Assembly: GCA_016271365.2 (NCBI GenBank)
Contig: CM028129.1
Span: 1,007,947,501-1,008,011,500, forward strand
Reading direction: 5' to 3'
DNA: 64,000 bases
DNA from: Neoceratodus forsteri
Taxonomy: Eukaryota > Chordata > Ceratodontiformes > Ceratodontidae
This document shows, in pieces, positions 53,521-63,636 of this stretch. Each line of letters starts with the position of its first letter. The first letter of the stretch is position 1. The notes below the pieces were generated by a model, which saw only the letters and a program-made list of their open reading frames with translations, was not told where the DNA came from and did not search any database. Made by a program: the position numbers and the translations under genes.

Positions 53521-55700
53521 GTGCTTCTCTCCAAGAAAATTCGAATTTCTTCAAGCAAGACTTTTGCTGATGTCCTCTCCGACCTCTGGTCACTCCTCCA
53601 AGTGTGCTTGCGGGAAACAGATCCCTTTTAAGGACCCCCATACAGCCTGCGTTAGGTGCCTGGGCCCAGACCATGATACCCGGGCCTGCCCGTCCTGCCA
53701 GGGGTTCAACAGTCGTACTCGGATCCGACGTCAGAAGGCTCTTCAGGCCTTTTTGTTGGAGGAAAAGCTGAAGACCCCATGTCCTCCAGGGAATCTGCCT
53801 CTCAAAATCCCACAAGCCGCGGAGAAAGAAGGGAGAAGGCCCTTCAGGTCCCTTCCAGGGCTTGATCACGCAGCTCGGTTCTAGGTCGACCGCTCTCCTT
53901 CAGGGCTAGCTCTCAGCCTCCCCGGCTGCGGTAGAAACCTTCTTCTCAGGCCTAGTCCATGAGCCGTCTCAATCTTCATCAAGGCCTTGGCGAAGTCGGG
54001 GCGCCACCACCATCACCACAAGTCGGGTTCCTGCTCCTCGGTACCCGACGTCAGGTCTTCTTCTGTGCCTCCTCGCAAGACGCTGGAGCTCATGCCCTTA
54101 AAGAGACCTGTGGACCCGACGCCGGCGCGACCGTCGTCTGCTGCGCGTCATACTTCCCTGGAGCCGCCGTCGGCCAGACGACCATCGCCGGCCAAACCAT
54201 CACCTCAGCGGCGCCGCAGAGGACCGACGTCCGCCCCTCCTGAGAAGAGGGCCCTGTCGCCTCCGACCGACGTCGGCCAGGAGACTTTGACTGAGGAGGA
54301 CCTAGCAACCCGAGGACCAGACGGCGACCCGGTTCGTCGAAACTCCCAGGGAACCCTCGCCGTTACCTGAGCCCCCTCCGGAGCCGACGCCGGGACCCGA
54401 CGACCGCCCACCGACGCCCGGGCCATCGTCAGGCCTTTCTTTAGCAGAAGTGAAGGACCTCTTCACCTCCTGGTGGGACACCATAAAGAAGGACACGGTT
54501 CCCACTGTTCCTCCTCCTCCTCTGGTTCCTGCACCCCTTCACCATCGGGGTCCACAGGCCGTTTACCTTCCCCCCAGGAGCCTAGATCCCCTCCCAGGGG
54601 GAGAACAGAAAAGCGGAGACCTCCGTCGAAATCTTCTTCTGGATCACCAGCCCCAAGAGATCCAGGAGACACCGGCGTTCGCCTTCAACAGAGGACACGG
54701 ATGAGACTACTGTGCCTCTAGATCCCCATCTCCCTCTCCATCCCTTCTCCGGACCCACGTGAGATGCCCAAATCTCCTCGGATGACCCTTAGTTCCTTGA
54801 TATATGAGACACATACAAGAGAACATGGGATGGGATGCAGAAGACCCTGAACCCCAAAAGTGCGCCTCGCCAAATATCTTGACAGAAGGACCCAAGCCTG
54901 TGGTGGTACCACCCTTGGTGGACACTTTTGTGCGTCACCAAGGCAGCGTGAAGCGTCCACACTCGCTCCCGGCGATGCCGAAAAAAGCTGATCGTCTGTA
55001 CAAGGCTCCTAGGGACGACCAGTACTTGACGCAGCAGCCTCAGGCCGATTCTCTGGTCATTACAGCCTCACATGACCGGTCACAGAGGCCGCAACATTTG
55101 GGCACCCTGCCACCTGACCCAGAGTCCAAGCAGTTGGACGTGTTGGGTAGGCGCACGTATGCCTCCGCTACCTGCGCCATCAGATCCTTAAACTATCTAA
55201 CCCACATGGTTCAGTTCCAGAACGCTTTGTGGGAACAGGGTCTGGAAACGGCTGAAAAATTGCCTGAAGGTGAGCAGAAGGAGGAGATGCTTCAGCTCCT
55301 CCGTACGGGTTCAGGCATTGGGGACCCAAGTGCTCGGCCACATACGACTCCATGACTCATCAGCCCGAGTAGCAGCTTCTGGCGTATGCCTCCGGAGACA
55401 CTCCTGGTCTCACGTCTCTGGTTTTACCTCGGACGTCCAGAAGGTATATTATGGCGCTTCTTTTGAGGGAGAAGATTGTTTGGTAATCCTTCAGAAAATC
55501 ATTACCAGACTTCAGAGGCGGGGAAGGGCGGTAAGGTTGGTTCAGGCCATGCATGCCAAGCTTGGTTCCTTCCGTGGAACCAAAGCTGGTTTAAATTAAT
55601 TGAGCGCAGAGGCAGCAACCCGCTCCGCTGCACATCAGAGGGAGGCTCGGTTTCCGTGAGAGCCCAGGAGAAGCAACCGCCAGCGAGGTCAGCGTTCTCC
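53521..55700 (+). pseudogene. DIRS-F gag-like protein
   Basis: The N-terminal zinc module in frame 53417-53884 starts MSSPTSGHSSKCACGKQIPF (likely start ATG at 53571), then CVRCLGPDHDTRACPSCQGF, a CxC...CxxC...CxxC pattern also in DIRS-G. A basic, proline/serine/arginine-rich middle follows (53960-54700). The conserved C-terminal block (54804-55355) reads YLTQQPQADSLVITASHDRS, QLDVLGRRTYASATCAIRSL NYLTHMVQFQNALW. The remainder is frameshifted (RRRQAQRSPKQAQPA-like basic end near 55690). Frameshifts lie near 53884, 54370 and 55300. It is presumed to be the particle protein. Confidence 0.82.
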
Positions 55701-55779
55701 TAAGCAGGCCCAGCCAGCGGGCCCATCAGCCGCCACAGCCTGACTCCTTTCCGTCCCCCGCCCTCAGGATCAATGGGAA

Positions 55780-56860
55780 ATCATGGTCGGAGGTCGCATT
55801 GAACTTCCTGCGGGATGGCAGGGTATAACCACCAACAGGTGGGTTCTTCAATTGGTCAGTCTAGGCCACTTTGATAGGAATTGCAGAAAAGCTACCCTCA
55901 GGCCTCCTTTGCTCTCCGGTATCCGGGTCAGCACAAAGCTTTGATCTGGCAAGAAGTACTGGCGCTCCTGCGAAAGGGCGATAAGTATGTCGGAGAACCA
56001 GAGGACAAGGATATTATTCCCATTTTTTCCTGGTTCCAAAGAAAACAGGGGACCTCCGTCCAATTCTGGACCTCAGCGACCTCAACGTGTTGGTCGCCTA
56101 CAAGAGATTCCTCATGGTGACTCTTCCGGGTCTTCTTTCCATGCTGAAACAAGACACCTTTTTAGCGTCTCTAGACATGCAGGACGCATACCTGCATATC
56201 CCTATGGCTCAGGCGCACATGAGGTTCCTGCGCTTCGAGTTTCTCGACCACCACCTTCAGTTCCGAGCCCTTCCGTTCGGACTGTCCTCCGCACCAAGGG
56301 TTTTTACCAAGTGCATGGCAGTCGTGGCGTCTTGAGGAGACAGGGAGATCATATGTTCCTGCACTGGACTCACTGGCTTTCATGGCCGCCTCCAGAGGCA
56401 TTGTTGTTGATCGCATTCAGAGCATCCAGGATCTGTCTGTCTCTGGGCATCCCCTCATAAATCACGGAAGTCTCTCCTGGTACCGCCGCAGAAACTGCAG
56501 TTGCTCAGGCGCAGTACTGGACACTGTTCAGGGAAGAGTTTCTCTTCCGACTCGACGAGAGCGGAGCGATCAGATCCCCATAAAGGGATTTATCTGTCTA
56601 ACAAGATCGTACCTGCCAGGTCGGTCCTTCGCTTGCTCAGACACATGGCGCGGCCATTCCTACTGTCCTTTGCAAAGGCTCCACATGCGGGTAACTCAGT
56701 GGATGCTCAAAGTGCAATGGGACCAAAGGCAAGACCACTTGCAGCATCCAGTCAGAATCACGCGATTCCGTGATTCGGATTGGCACAGTGGTGGCTAGTC
56801 CAGAATTCGCTCCTCCTCGGGCGTCCGTTAGTAGCGCGCCGTCCCGGAGGTAACCCTCAC
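55780..56860 (+). pseudogene. DIRS-F reverse transcriptase
   Basis: RT is in several frames. A YSRYFLVPKKTGD-like segment at about 56030 (SWFQRKQGTSVQFWTSA in another frame) and LNVLVAYKRFLMVTL precede MLKQDTFLASLDMQDAYLHI PM (palm motif with catalytic Asp, about 56145-56210). LQFRALPFGLSSAPRVFTKC MAVVAS (about 56250-56330) ends in a stop. The YLDDWL region (about 56350-56375) is shifted and reads YLHWTHWLS-like. The thumb/connection (about 56590-56800) includes RSVLRLLRHMARPFLL. The active-site Asp pair appears lost. Confidence 0.85.
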
Positions 56861-56877
56861 CGCGGGCGCCTCAGGTC

Positions 56878-57711
56878 TTGGGTGAGGGAGCACACCTGGA
56901 CGGGGTAAAGTCCCAGGGTAAGTGGACCCAGATGGAAGCTCATCTTCATATCAATGTCCTAGAGATGAGAGCGGTTCTGTATGCCCTGCAGTCCTTTCAG
57001 TCTGTAATCCCTCCATGTACTCTTCTGCTTCAGACAGACAACACGGCGGTGATGTATTACCTCAACAAACAAGGAGGCGCACACTCTTACCCCCTTTGCA
57101 GGGAGGCCATGAGGGTGTGGGATTGGGTAATCAGACACGACGCAAATCTGATCACTGTGCACATTTCCGGGGTGGACAACATGATTGCCGACGGCCTGAG
57201 TCGTTCCCAGGCCAGAGTCCACGAGTGGGAACTTCTTCAAGAGGTAGCAGAGGATCTGTTTCTTCGATGGGGAATTCCAGAATTAGACTTGTTCGCATCC
57301 CCATCCAACGCAAAACTGCCCAATTTTTGCTCGCTAGATCCAGGGCCTGGTGTTTTCTGGCGAGATGCATTATCCCTCTCCTGGGCGAACAGATTTCTCT
57401 ATGCTTTCCCTCCCTTCCCGTTGATCCAGAGAGTGCTTCTCAAATTGCGCAGGGAGCACGCACTCATGATCCTGGTGGCCCTGTTCTGGCACAGACAGAT
57501 CTGGTTCCCTTTGTTGGTGCAACTATCTCGGGAACCCCCGCTCCCGTTGCCGCTCAGCTCCCACCTACTGTCTCAGGAGAAAGGTTCACTTGTCCATCCG
57601 GACCTACGTTCATTGAACCTGCATGCTTGGCTCCTAGAACATAGCCATCCCTGCGTCACGGGGTCTGCCAAGGTTACGAGGTCCTTTCTGCGGAAATCCG
57701 GCAACGCGTAA
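56878..57711 (+). CDS. DIRS-F RNase H and methyltransferase-like segment (277-codon open frame)
   Basis: This is the longest open frame in the window. RNase H: EAHLHINVLEMRAVLYALQS (catalytic Glu), TLLLQTDNTAVMYYLNKQGG (catalytic Asp in TDNT), SGVDNMIADGLSRSQ (last Asp). The second domain is PELDLFASPSNAKLPNFCSL, then NRFLYAFPPFPLIQRVLLKL and HALMILVALFWHRQIWFPLL, the segment reported as Dam-like methyltransferase in DIRS elements (FPPF in place of a DPPY-type motif). The last part (LVHPDLRSLNLHAWLLE) enters the recombinase. It is part of a polyprotein whose RT half is frameshifted, so it is not an independent gene; the ATG is internal. Confidence 0.85.
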   Translation: MGEGAHLDGVKSQGKWTQMEAHLHINVLEMRAVLYALQSFQSVIPPCTLLLQTDNTAVMYYLNKQGGAHSYPLCREAMRVWDWVIRHDANLITVHISGVDNMIADGLSRSQARVHEWELLQEVAEDLFLRWGIPELDLFASPSNAKLPNFCSLDPGPGVFWRDALSLSWANRFLYAFPPFPLIQRVLLKLRREHALMILVALFWHRQIWFPLLVQLSREPPLPLPLSSHLLSQEKGSLVHPDLRSLNLHAWLLEHSHPCVTGSAKVTRSFLRKSGNA

Positions 57712-58730
57712 GAAGCGTCGCCATGAAATGGCGCCTGTTTTGTTTATGATGAGCATGCGATTTTTCCCTTTAGGTTGTCCTGTGGGAGTAATTTTGGATT
57801 ATCTGCTCTCCCTCTTTCGTTCGGGTCTAGCCTACTCCTCTATTAAGGTTCACCTCTGTGCCATTTGACTATCACCTCCGGTGGGACGCCATTACAGTGG
57901 CTCAGTTGGGCCGCTCAGGAATTTCTTAGGAGTGTTACACCTTAGGCCTCCTATTAAGGACCCTGTGCCTCCATGGGATCTGCTCTTTGTCCTGGAGACA
58001 GCTTACGCTCCCCTCTTTGAACCTGCAGCGGATTGCGAGCACTCGTTTTCTGTTGTGGAAAGCGTTGTTTTAGTTGCTGTTACTTGGTGAGAAGAATATC
58101 TGAACTTCGCTCTTATGTGCAAAGAGCCTTATTTAGTTTTCCACGGGACAGAGTATCCCTGAGGACGAACCCCAAATTTTTGCCTAAGGTGGTCTCTTCA
58201 CTCACTCTGAACCAGGATATTGACCTTCCTGTCTACTTCCGAGTTACTCGAATAGAGAGAGGCTCTGCTTCACACCTGGATGTTCACGAGCATGAGGTTT
58301 TACCTCAACAAAACTAAGTCCTTTCGTAGTTCTGAGCAGCTTTTCGTTTCCTTCTCTGAGAGAATGATGGGCCAACCCGTATCTAAACAGTCCCTTTCTC
58401 GCTGGCTTGTCCAGTGTATTTCTTACTGTTATGATTTAAAACAAAAGCCCCTCCTGGGCACAGTCCGGGGTCATTCTACTAGAGGTGTGGCCACCTCCTT
58501 TGCAGCTCTCAGAAATGTCTCCACCTCTATTTGTGCTGCAGCCACTTGGAGTTCTGTGCATACCTTTATCAGGCATTATAGCCTGGACATCGCCTCTCGG
58601 CGAAGGGCTGGTTTCGGCCTGGCAGTGCTAGGGGTCTCCTGTCTAGGTTCAGGACCTGGATTCATTTCCTTTTTCCTCCTCCCGGAATTTCTGGCGGCGT
58701 TACTGGCAGGAATCAGTCTAATGGTGTAAC
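57590..58730 (+). pseudogene. DIRS-F tyrosine recombinase
   Basis: It starts in the RNase H/MT frame (GSLVHPDLRSLNLHAWLLE), then passes a frameshift region (57700-58030) with PPMGSALCPGDSL-type remnants. The first catalytic Arg segment is VRRISELRSYVQRALFSFP (about 58088), followed by RVSLRTNPKFLPKVVSSLTL. Frame 58280-58729 has SEQLFVSFSERMMGQPVSKQ SLSRWLVQCISYCYDLK, then RGHSTRGVATSFAALRNVST (H-x-x-R intact), AAATWSSVHTFIRHYSLDIA S, where HYSLD has the nucleophilic Tyr. The catalytic half is intact, the N-terminal half broken. Confidence 0.88.
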
Positions 58731-58830
58731 CTGCTGCAAGAGTGTCTCGAGTAAGATAGTACAGTTACGTAAGAACTTACTGTAACAGTAGATCTTGAAC
58801 AGCTCTTGCAGCAGGTACCTTCCGCCCACC
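58730..58830. repeat. DIRS-F internal complementary region
   Basis: cctgctgcaagagtgtctcg is the inverse of the left end, and acttactgtaacagtagatc joined to agctcttgcagcagg is the inverse of the right end. The joint reads taagata|gtacagttac. Confidence 0.92.
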
Positions 58831-58974
58831 TTCCCCTTGAGGAGGCATGGCTCAGTTTTCTGAGCAGAGGATTTTATCTTTCTGTCTTCTGACGGCGAAT
58901 CCTCGGTCTCCCATTTTGATGTCAGCTTGCGGCGAGGAGGTCTCCGGCGGGAGGCTGGGGGTCACTGTGCGGGA

Positions 58975-59163
58975 CCGCCCATAGCCTGCGCCTGGCCGCC
59001 GGGAGGCGGGGACCCGACGTCGGGGCGGTCCCTGCTGAAGATAGCTAGCTAGAATTTTTCCGTGGGGTCCTGACACCTGCCGGCTTCAGTCCTAATGGTG
59101 TAACCTGCTGCAAAAGCTGTTCTCGAAGATCTACTGTTACGGTAAGTTCTTACATAACTGTAC
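58975..59163. repeat. DIRS-F right inverted end
   Basis: The inverse of 53272-53420. It ends ggtaagttcttacataactg tac at 59163, where DIRS-D right-end sequence resumes. Confidence 0.92.
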
Positions 59164-59186
59164 TTTACAGGTGGGTGACCCTCATT

Positions 59187-59302
59187 TTTAGTTGATGTAA
59201 CCTCTGCTCAAAGGATTTCCAAGCTTTAGGCTCTGTTATGTGAGCCATTTGATTTGATTTTTCAGAAAGATAGTCTCTGAGTACAAATCCTAACATCTTT
59301 CT
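59187..59302 (+). pseudogene. DIRS-H tyrosine recombinase, first fragment
   Basis: The fragment reads LVDVTSAQRISKL (catalytic Arg in AQRIS), a KDSLSTNPNIFL segment matching TNPKFLPKVVS in DIRS-F and DTTDPKFLPKV in DIRS-G, and is then cut at about 59302 by DIRS-G. The reading resumes at 62638 with QKVVSEFTLIQTNTHF. DIRS-D precedes it directly. Confidence 0.82.
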
Positions 59303-59560
59303 TTGAGGGGGGCTCTTGGCAGCAGGCAACACTAGTAGGACTAAGCCGCTAGGCTCCAGGACCACATGGAAAACTTCTAGCTAGCAGTCTATATCTGGGG
59401 ACCAGTCCTGTCCATGTCAGCATGCTGACATCTGTCTGTCTTATAAAAGGGGCGGTCCCCCATACCTACCCTAGTTCTTTTCCTGCCATCGACCCGCGCA
59501 AGTTGGACTTCCACGGATGCCTGCTTCAGTTGACTGCCATTTTTTTTACCTTTTATTTTC

Positions 59561-61030
59561 ATGTTGCTCCGATTTCATTTGTCGTCTTCTCTTCTAGCTT
59601 CGTCTTCAGACCGGCCTACAAAATGTGCTTGTGGCAAGCAGCTTCCCTCCAAGGGTGGCCACACTTTTTGCCTGCTCTGCTTAGGCCCTGACCACGACAC
59701 TGAGGCCTGCCAGCACTGTCAGGACTTCAACCAGGCCACACGGAGATGCTATTTGAACACCCTCCAAAACTATCTTCTGCAACAGAAGCTAGTCGCGATG
59801 GAGAAGGAGCTTCAGGCCAAAAGTTCCTTCTCTTCCCCAGTGTCTAGGGCCTCGACTTCTTCCACCCAGAAGTTGTTCAGTGGGATGCATAAGCACTGGG
59901 ACAAACATAGGGACTGGACCTGACCAGCTTCACACTCTTGGTCACCACATAAATAGGTGGCTGCCTCCAGGCCTTCCTCCCGCGGGAGGTCGGCCCCTCC
60001 TGCTTCGGCAACCCTTACGCTTGCCGGTTTGCCAGTTTCTTGGCCACCTGCCCTCATCTCAATCTCTGGCAGCGGCCCTTCGAGGCATCGGACTTCATCC
60101 CCTGCCTCCCAGACCAATGCCAAGGCCCTTACTCTCCACAGATCCTCAGCCAGGAGGCTGGACTGGGGTCTTCTCTTCAGGTGGGTCTTTGCCTAGTGCC
60201 CGCTCCCCTGGTCCTGGCATTGCCAACGTCTATCCCTGATTCTGGGACAGGCGCCTCTCAGCATCGTCCATTGCAAGCACTTGCCTCTTCCTCCCAGATG
60301 ATGCCTCTGCCTCTCTCGGGAGCCAGCTTCCCTACACAGATGCCCACATCCCCTTCCGGGCCTGTGACGTCCACTCTACAGGCGCCTACACCGGCAGTGC
60401 CTTAACTGCCGTTGCCTCCACCTCAGCCAACGCTGGCTGGCCCTTTGGGCAATCCTCAGCCGCACCAAGGACCAGCACCAGGGTACCCAGTACCTCAGGG
60501 GATGACTCCTGGTTACCCAGCACCTCACGGACCATCGCCAGGGTACCCAGCACCTCGGGGACTGATGCCAGCCTACCCTACGCCGCTGCCTCCCCGTACC
60601 ACTACTCACCATGTATTCCACTCCTGCCAGTGGATTATAACACTTTTTTTCAGCATGGTGACTTTCATGAAGGATAAAGACAGAGACCCTCCCAGAAGGC
60701 CTGCTTCCCCCTCATCTTCTCTGGATCCTCTTCCTAGGAATGACCATGTGGGCTCTAGCCAGCCCCGGTCTCCAGAACTCTTCACCGGTCTTATGGACCG
60801 AAGTAAGGGAGAGCAGCACCTTCTGACACCAGTCCCTGATAGTGACCCATCTGACAGGGATTCCTCCTCTTCTCCTGGGGCCTCTCTGACGATACAGAGC
60901 CCCTCCAAGATGACTCCCAAGTCTACACCAGACTATCCTCATAGCTCTGTACTGGTTGCGTCTGATATAGTTCCCACTTCTGCAGCAGCTGACAGTGACG
61001 CCTTCAGTCCCCTGCCCCTGTGCTCCAACT
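59561..61030 (+). pseudogene. DIRS-G N-terminal gag
   Basis: Frame 59561-59923 has RPTKCACGKQLPSKGGHTFC, LLCLGPDHDTEACQHCQDFN, the same zinc module as DIRS-F, followed by a basic helix (RRCYLNTLQNYLLQQKL). A proline/serine-rich stretch in two frames leads to frame 60412-61137, which starts with repeats of PGYPAP(x)G (60470-60590). It reaches PDSDPSDRDSSSSPGASLTI, a Ser/Asp-rich segment, and then joins recombinase sequence in frame. The LDVLGRRTYASA block of other DIRS gags is missing. Confidence 0.82.
60470..60595. repeat. PGYPAP-coding tandem repeat in DIRS-G gag
   Basis: Four imperfect 30-bp units (ccagggtaccca g... type; ggttacccagcacctcacgg, ggtacccagcacctcgggg) code PGYPVPQGMT, PGYPAPHGPS, PGYPAPRGLM and PAYPTPLPP. 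Not seen in DIRS-F gag. Confidence 0.85.
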
Positions 61031-62110
61031 TGGTCTCCCAGGAGCAGTGCACTCTGGTCCATCCAAACCTCAGGTCTCCATCTCCATGCATGGCTCCAGC
61101 AGACTTAGCTGTTGTCCGCTTCGGAGTCTCCTTCTGACTGGCAGATATCTTAGTGGCCATTAGAAATCCCTCCATGAGGGCCACTTGAGCCATGAAGTGG
61201 AAGCACTTTTCTGTTTAGGCCACCACTCGGCACTTGGATCCATTCACCTGTCCAGTGAATCTTATCCTGGAGTACCTCCTGTCACTTTTGGACTCAGGTC
61301 TGGGGTACTCTTCACTTAAGGTGCATCTATCCGCCATTGCTGCGTACCATGTGCCTGTTGAGGGCAAGAATGTTGCCCAACTGGATCTTTTTTGCTCTTT
61401 TTTGTGGGGTATTTTGCACTTGAAGCCTCCCATTAAGGGTCCTGCCCCATCATGGGACCTTCTGTTTATGTTGGAAAAGCTTACTTTGCCTCCCTTTGAG
61501 CCAGCCTCAAGTTGTGAGCTATGCTTTCTGTCGTGGAAAGCATTAATTTTAGTTGCTGTTACTTCCGCTCAGAGGATTTCCGAGCTTCAGGCTCTGATGT
61601 GTAAAGAGCCTTATTTGGTTTTCACAAAGACAGGGTGTCTTTGCATACTACTGATCCTAAGTTTTTGCCTAAGGTGGCATCTGAGTTTACGCTGCATCAA
61701 GCTATCCACCTGCCAGTTTATTATCCAGAGTATTCCAATCAAAGGGAGGGCTTACTTCATACTCTGGATGTTCGCCGGTGCTCCTGTACTATTTAGACTG
61801 CACCTGTCCTTTTCTCAAGTCTGGTCATTTGTTTTGTTTGCCCCCCCAGGAGAGAAGGGGCTCCTGTTTCCAAACAGTGTTTATGTAAGTGGTTAGGTAA
61901 TTGCATTGTGTACTGCTACTGCAAGTATAAGAAGCCTTGGCCGGATCGGTCAAAGGCCATTCTACCAGGGGTATGGCTGCTTCAGTAGCCTCTTTCAGAA
62001 ATGTGTCCACTGCAAATATTTGCGCAGTTGCCACTTGGAGTTCTGGCCACACCTTTGTTAGATATTAGTCTGGACATTGCCTCTAGATGTATGGCCCGGG
62101 TTTGGACTTG
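61030..62110 (+). pseudogene. DIRS-G tyrosine recombinase
   Basis: It begins LVSQEQCTLVHPNLRS in the gag frame, equivalent to LLSQEKGSLVHPDLRS in DIRS-F. Frame 61234-61896 (220 codons) reads LILEYLLSLLDSGLGYSSLK, VHLSAIAAYHVP, LKPPIKGPAPSWDLLFMLEK and ALILVAVTSAQRISELQALM (first catalytic Arg). Further on, VKGHSTRGMAASVASFRNVS (HxxR intact, about 61945-62000), AVATWSSGHTFVRY and SLDIAS carry the terminal segment, with a stop by the Tyr. Two or three frameshifts occur. All three early catalytic positions are still readable. Confidence 0.88.
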
Positions 62111-62214
62111 CAGTCCTTCCGTGCCTCCTTTCTTAAATGTCCTTTGCCTGCTGTTTTCATCTTCCCTGCTGACCAGGTCAGTTCTGTTATTGCTTGGGAC
62201 TTGGTCCTACTGGT

Positions 62215-62330
62215 GTTGCTTGCTGCAAGAGCCCCCTCAACGAAAGATGGTACAGTTCCATAAGAACTTACTATAACAGTATATCTTAGAGAGGAGGTCT
62301 TGCAGCAGGTGTTGCTTTCCATCCCACCCC
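62215..62330. repeat. DIRS-G internal complementary region
   Basis: ttgctgcaagagccccctca is the inverse of the left end (gaggggggctcttggcagca), and taagaacttactataacagt is the inverse of the right end at 62607-62637. Confidence 0.88.
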
Positions 62331-62479
62331 CTGATTGTCTTGTCCTCTTCTCAGCTACTCTGCCTCATGCAGCCCTGAGAAGCTGCCTCAGTTCTCCTTT
62401 TCCTGACCTTGCCAGGATCTCCAGTGGGAGAACTGGGTGGGTCTGGGGGCCGTCCCTTTTACAATATAGATGGACGTCA

Positions 62480-62637
62480 GCGTGCTGATGTTGGCGGGGG
62501 TGGTCACATGCTATAGACTGCTAGCTAGAAGTTTTCCATGTGGTGCTGGCACCTGGTGGCTTAGTCCTACTGGTGTTGCCTGCTGCAAGAGCTCCTCTCA
62601 AAGATCTGCTGTTATGGTAAGTTCTTGTGTAACTACA
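62480..62637. repeat. DIRS-G right inverted end
   Basis: The inverse of 59302-59440 (ctagctagaagttttccatg versus catggaaaacttctagctag). It ends atggtaagttcttgtgtaac. Confidence 0.9.
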
Positions 62638-63060
62638 TTTCTACAGAAGGTGGTATCAGAGTTTACATTGATCCAAACAAATACTCATTTTGTGTTCATT
62701 GTCCCGAGCATGCTAACCAGAGTGTGGTGCTGCTTCATACATTAGATGCACCTAGAACAATGAGATACTATATTGATCATACCAAGGACTGCAGAAATTC
62801 CTTTCAGCTCATTGTTTCATTTGTCCATGGGAAAGAGGGTGCTCCGGTATCTAAACATTGGGCGTCCAAGTTGCCGGCAGATTGTATTACATTCTATTAC
62901 AGGAAGTACGGTAAGGAAAATCCTGGTGCTGTTCATGATCATTCCACAAGGAGTATGGACACTCCTGTTGCTTTTCTCAAAAATGTCCCTGCTGCTGACA
63001 TGTGTTGCAGCTACATGGAACACTGTTTGCACTTTCACTAAACATTATGGTCTGGACATA
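62638..63060 (+). pseudogene. DIRS-H tyrosine recombinase, second fragment
   Basis: It resumes QKVVSEFTLIQTNTHFVFIV (62644 on). Then come DAPRTMRYYIDHTKDCRNSF, QLIVSFVHGKEGAPVSKHWA SKLPADCITFYYRK, and VHDHSTRSMDTPVAFLKNVP (HxxR box intact, G changed to S), followed by AADMCCSYMEHCLHFH, where the ATW of relatives is SYM. LWSGHIFF is the damaged end. The frame 62625-63041 is open for 138 codons across most of the catalytic half. The terminal HYGLD Tyr is readable in an alternative frame at about 63045. Confidence 0.85.
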
Positions 63061-63149
63061 TTTTTTTTTAAGATGTGCTGGTTTTTGGCCTGCTGTACTG
63101 CAAGGCTTTCTGTCCTGATCACATAACACTGTGCCATCCTCCTTTCTGC

Positions 63150-63290
63150 CATGTACTGCTTGGGAGTCATACCAAAGGTGTAGCCTAATGGAAGAGATAT
63201 CATTGATGAAGATAGAACAATTACATAAGAACTTAACAGTAGATCTTTGAGAGAATCTCCTCCATTAGGCCATTCTGTACCCTTCTTCCT
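63150..63290. repeat. DIRS-H internal complementary region
   Basis: ggtgtagcctaatggaagag is the inverse of the left end at 40911-40935. cataagaacttaacagtaga and gagaatctcctccattaggc are the inverse of the right end at 63560-63636. Confidence 0.85.
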
Positions 63291-63469
63291 TACCCCCTTC
63301 GGTATCCTGAGGGTTTTATCAGTTGCTGTGCCTAAAGCCTTTCTGCATGTGTCATGTTTTTTTTTTTCCAGTCCTGTTCCTCTTCTTGTTGCCTGGTGCT
63401 GGTGTAATCTCCTTGCTTCTCACAGTTAGATGCCCTCAGAGGCTAATCTGAGGAGTGATTGGGCCACCC

Positions 63470-63636
63470 ATGTTATATACATGTCGATGCTGCATATCAT
63501 TGTGGACAGCCCCTGGCTAGCAAAAAGTTTCCATATGGTCCTGATGCCGATGGCTTAACAGTTCCAGAGGCGTGGCCTAATGGAGGAAATTCTCTTGAAG
63601 ATCATCTGTTGTGGTAAGTTCTTATGTAACTGTTCT
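63470..63636. repeat. DIRS-H right inverted end
   Basis: The inverse of 40901-41062. It ends gtggtaagttcttatgtaac tgttct. The 63060-63470 interval contains only the internal complementary region and untranslated sequence. Confidence 0.85.

Larger units (their letters stand above)
53272..59163 (+). mobile_element. DIRS-F: structurally complete DIRS inside the DIRS-D right end
   Basis: Left inverted end (53272-53420), gag, RT, RNase H, methyltransferase-like segment, recombinase, internal complementary region (58730-58830) and right inverted end (58975-59163) are all present. Removing it restores DIRS-D sequence with no target duplication. It has the best-preserved coding sequence among the DIRS copies (a 277-codon RNase H frame), and its GC-rich leader with gacgtcgg-type motifs differs from neighbours. 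It is probably the youngest insertion in this nest. Confidence 0.93.
47969..59186 (+). mobile_element. DIRS-D: left-truncated DIRS of the DIRS-C family, holding DIRS-F in its right end
   Basis: Gag, RT, RNase H and recombinase are related to DIRS-C throughout. There is no left inverted end. The right end is split by DIRS-F: 53236-53271 (accatatgccactcctagaa) continues at 59164-59186 (tttacaggtgggtgacc), which together match DIRS-C 15128-15172. Past 59186 the sequence is DIRS-H recombinase, so DIRS-D inserted into that gene. Confidence 0.8.
59302..62637 (+). mobile_element. DIRS-G: DIRS lacking RT and RNase H, inside DIRS-H recombinase
   Basis: Left inverted end (59302-59440), N-terminal gag, recombinase, internal complementary region (62215-62330) and right inverted end (62480-62637) are present. 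Late gag, RT, RNase H and the methyltransferase-like segment are absent: gag-type proline-rich sequence joins recombinase at about 61030. Removing DIRS-G rejoins the DIRS-H recombinase reading (TNPNIFL / QKVVSEF). Family relation is closest to DIRS-F. Confidence 0.88.
40901..63636 (+). mobile_element. DIRS-H: outer DIRS element, split over 22.7 kb by nested insertions
   Basis: The left inverted end (40901-41062) and right inverted end (63470-63636) match each other, including ctcctccattaggccac, ggaccacatggaaac versus ggaccatatggaaac, and an inner block around catgtatataacatgggtgg. The internal complementary region (63150-63290) contains both. Recombinase sequence survives as 59187-59302 and 62638-63060, split by DIRS-G. 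Gag and RT of this copy are not identifiable and were probably lost in a deletion. Insertions inside: CR1-2, DIRS-E, DIRS-D (with DIRS-F) and DIRS-G. Confidence 0.72.

Noticed and set aside
54090..54720. Arg/Pro/Ser-rich frames in four readings as separate small genes
   Set aside because: This is the low-complexity GC-rich middle of DIRS-F gag; only one reading connects the zinc module with the conserved C-terminal block.
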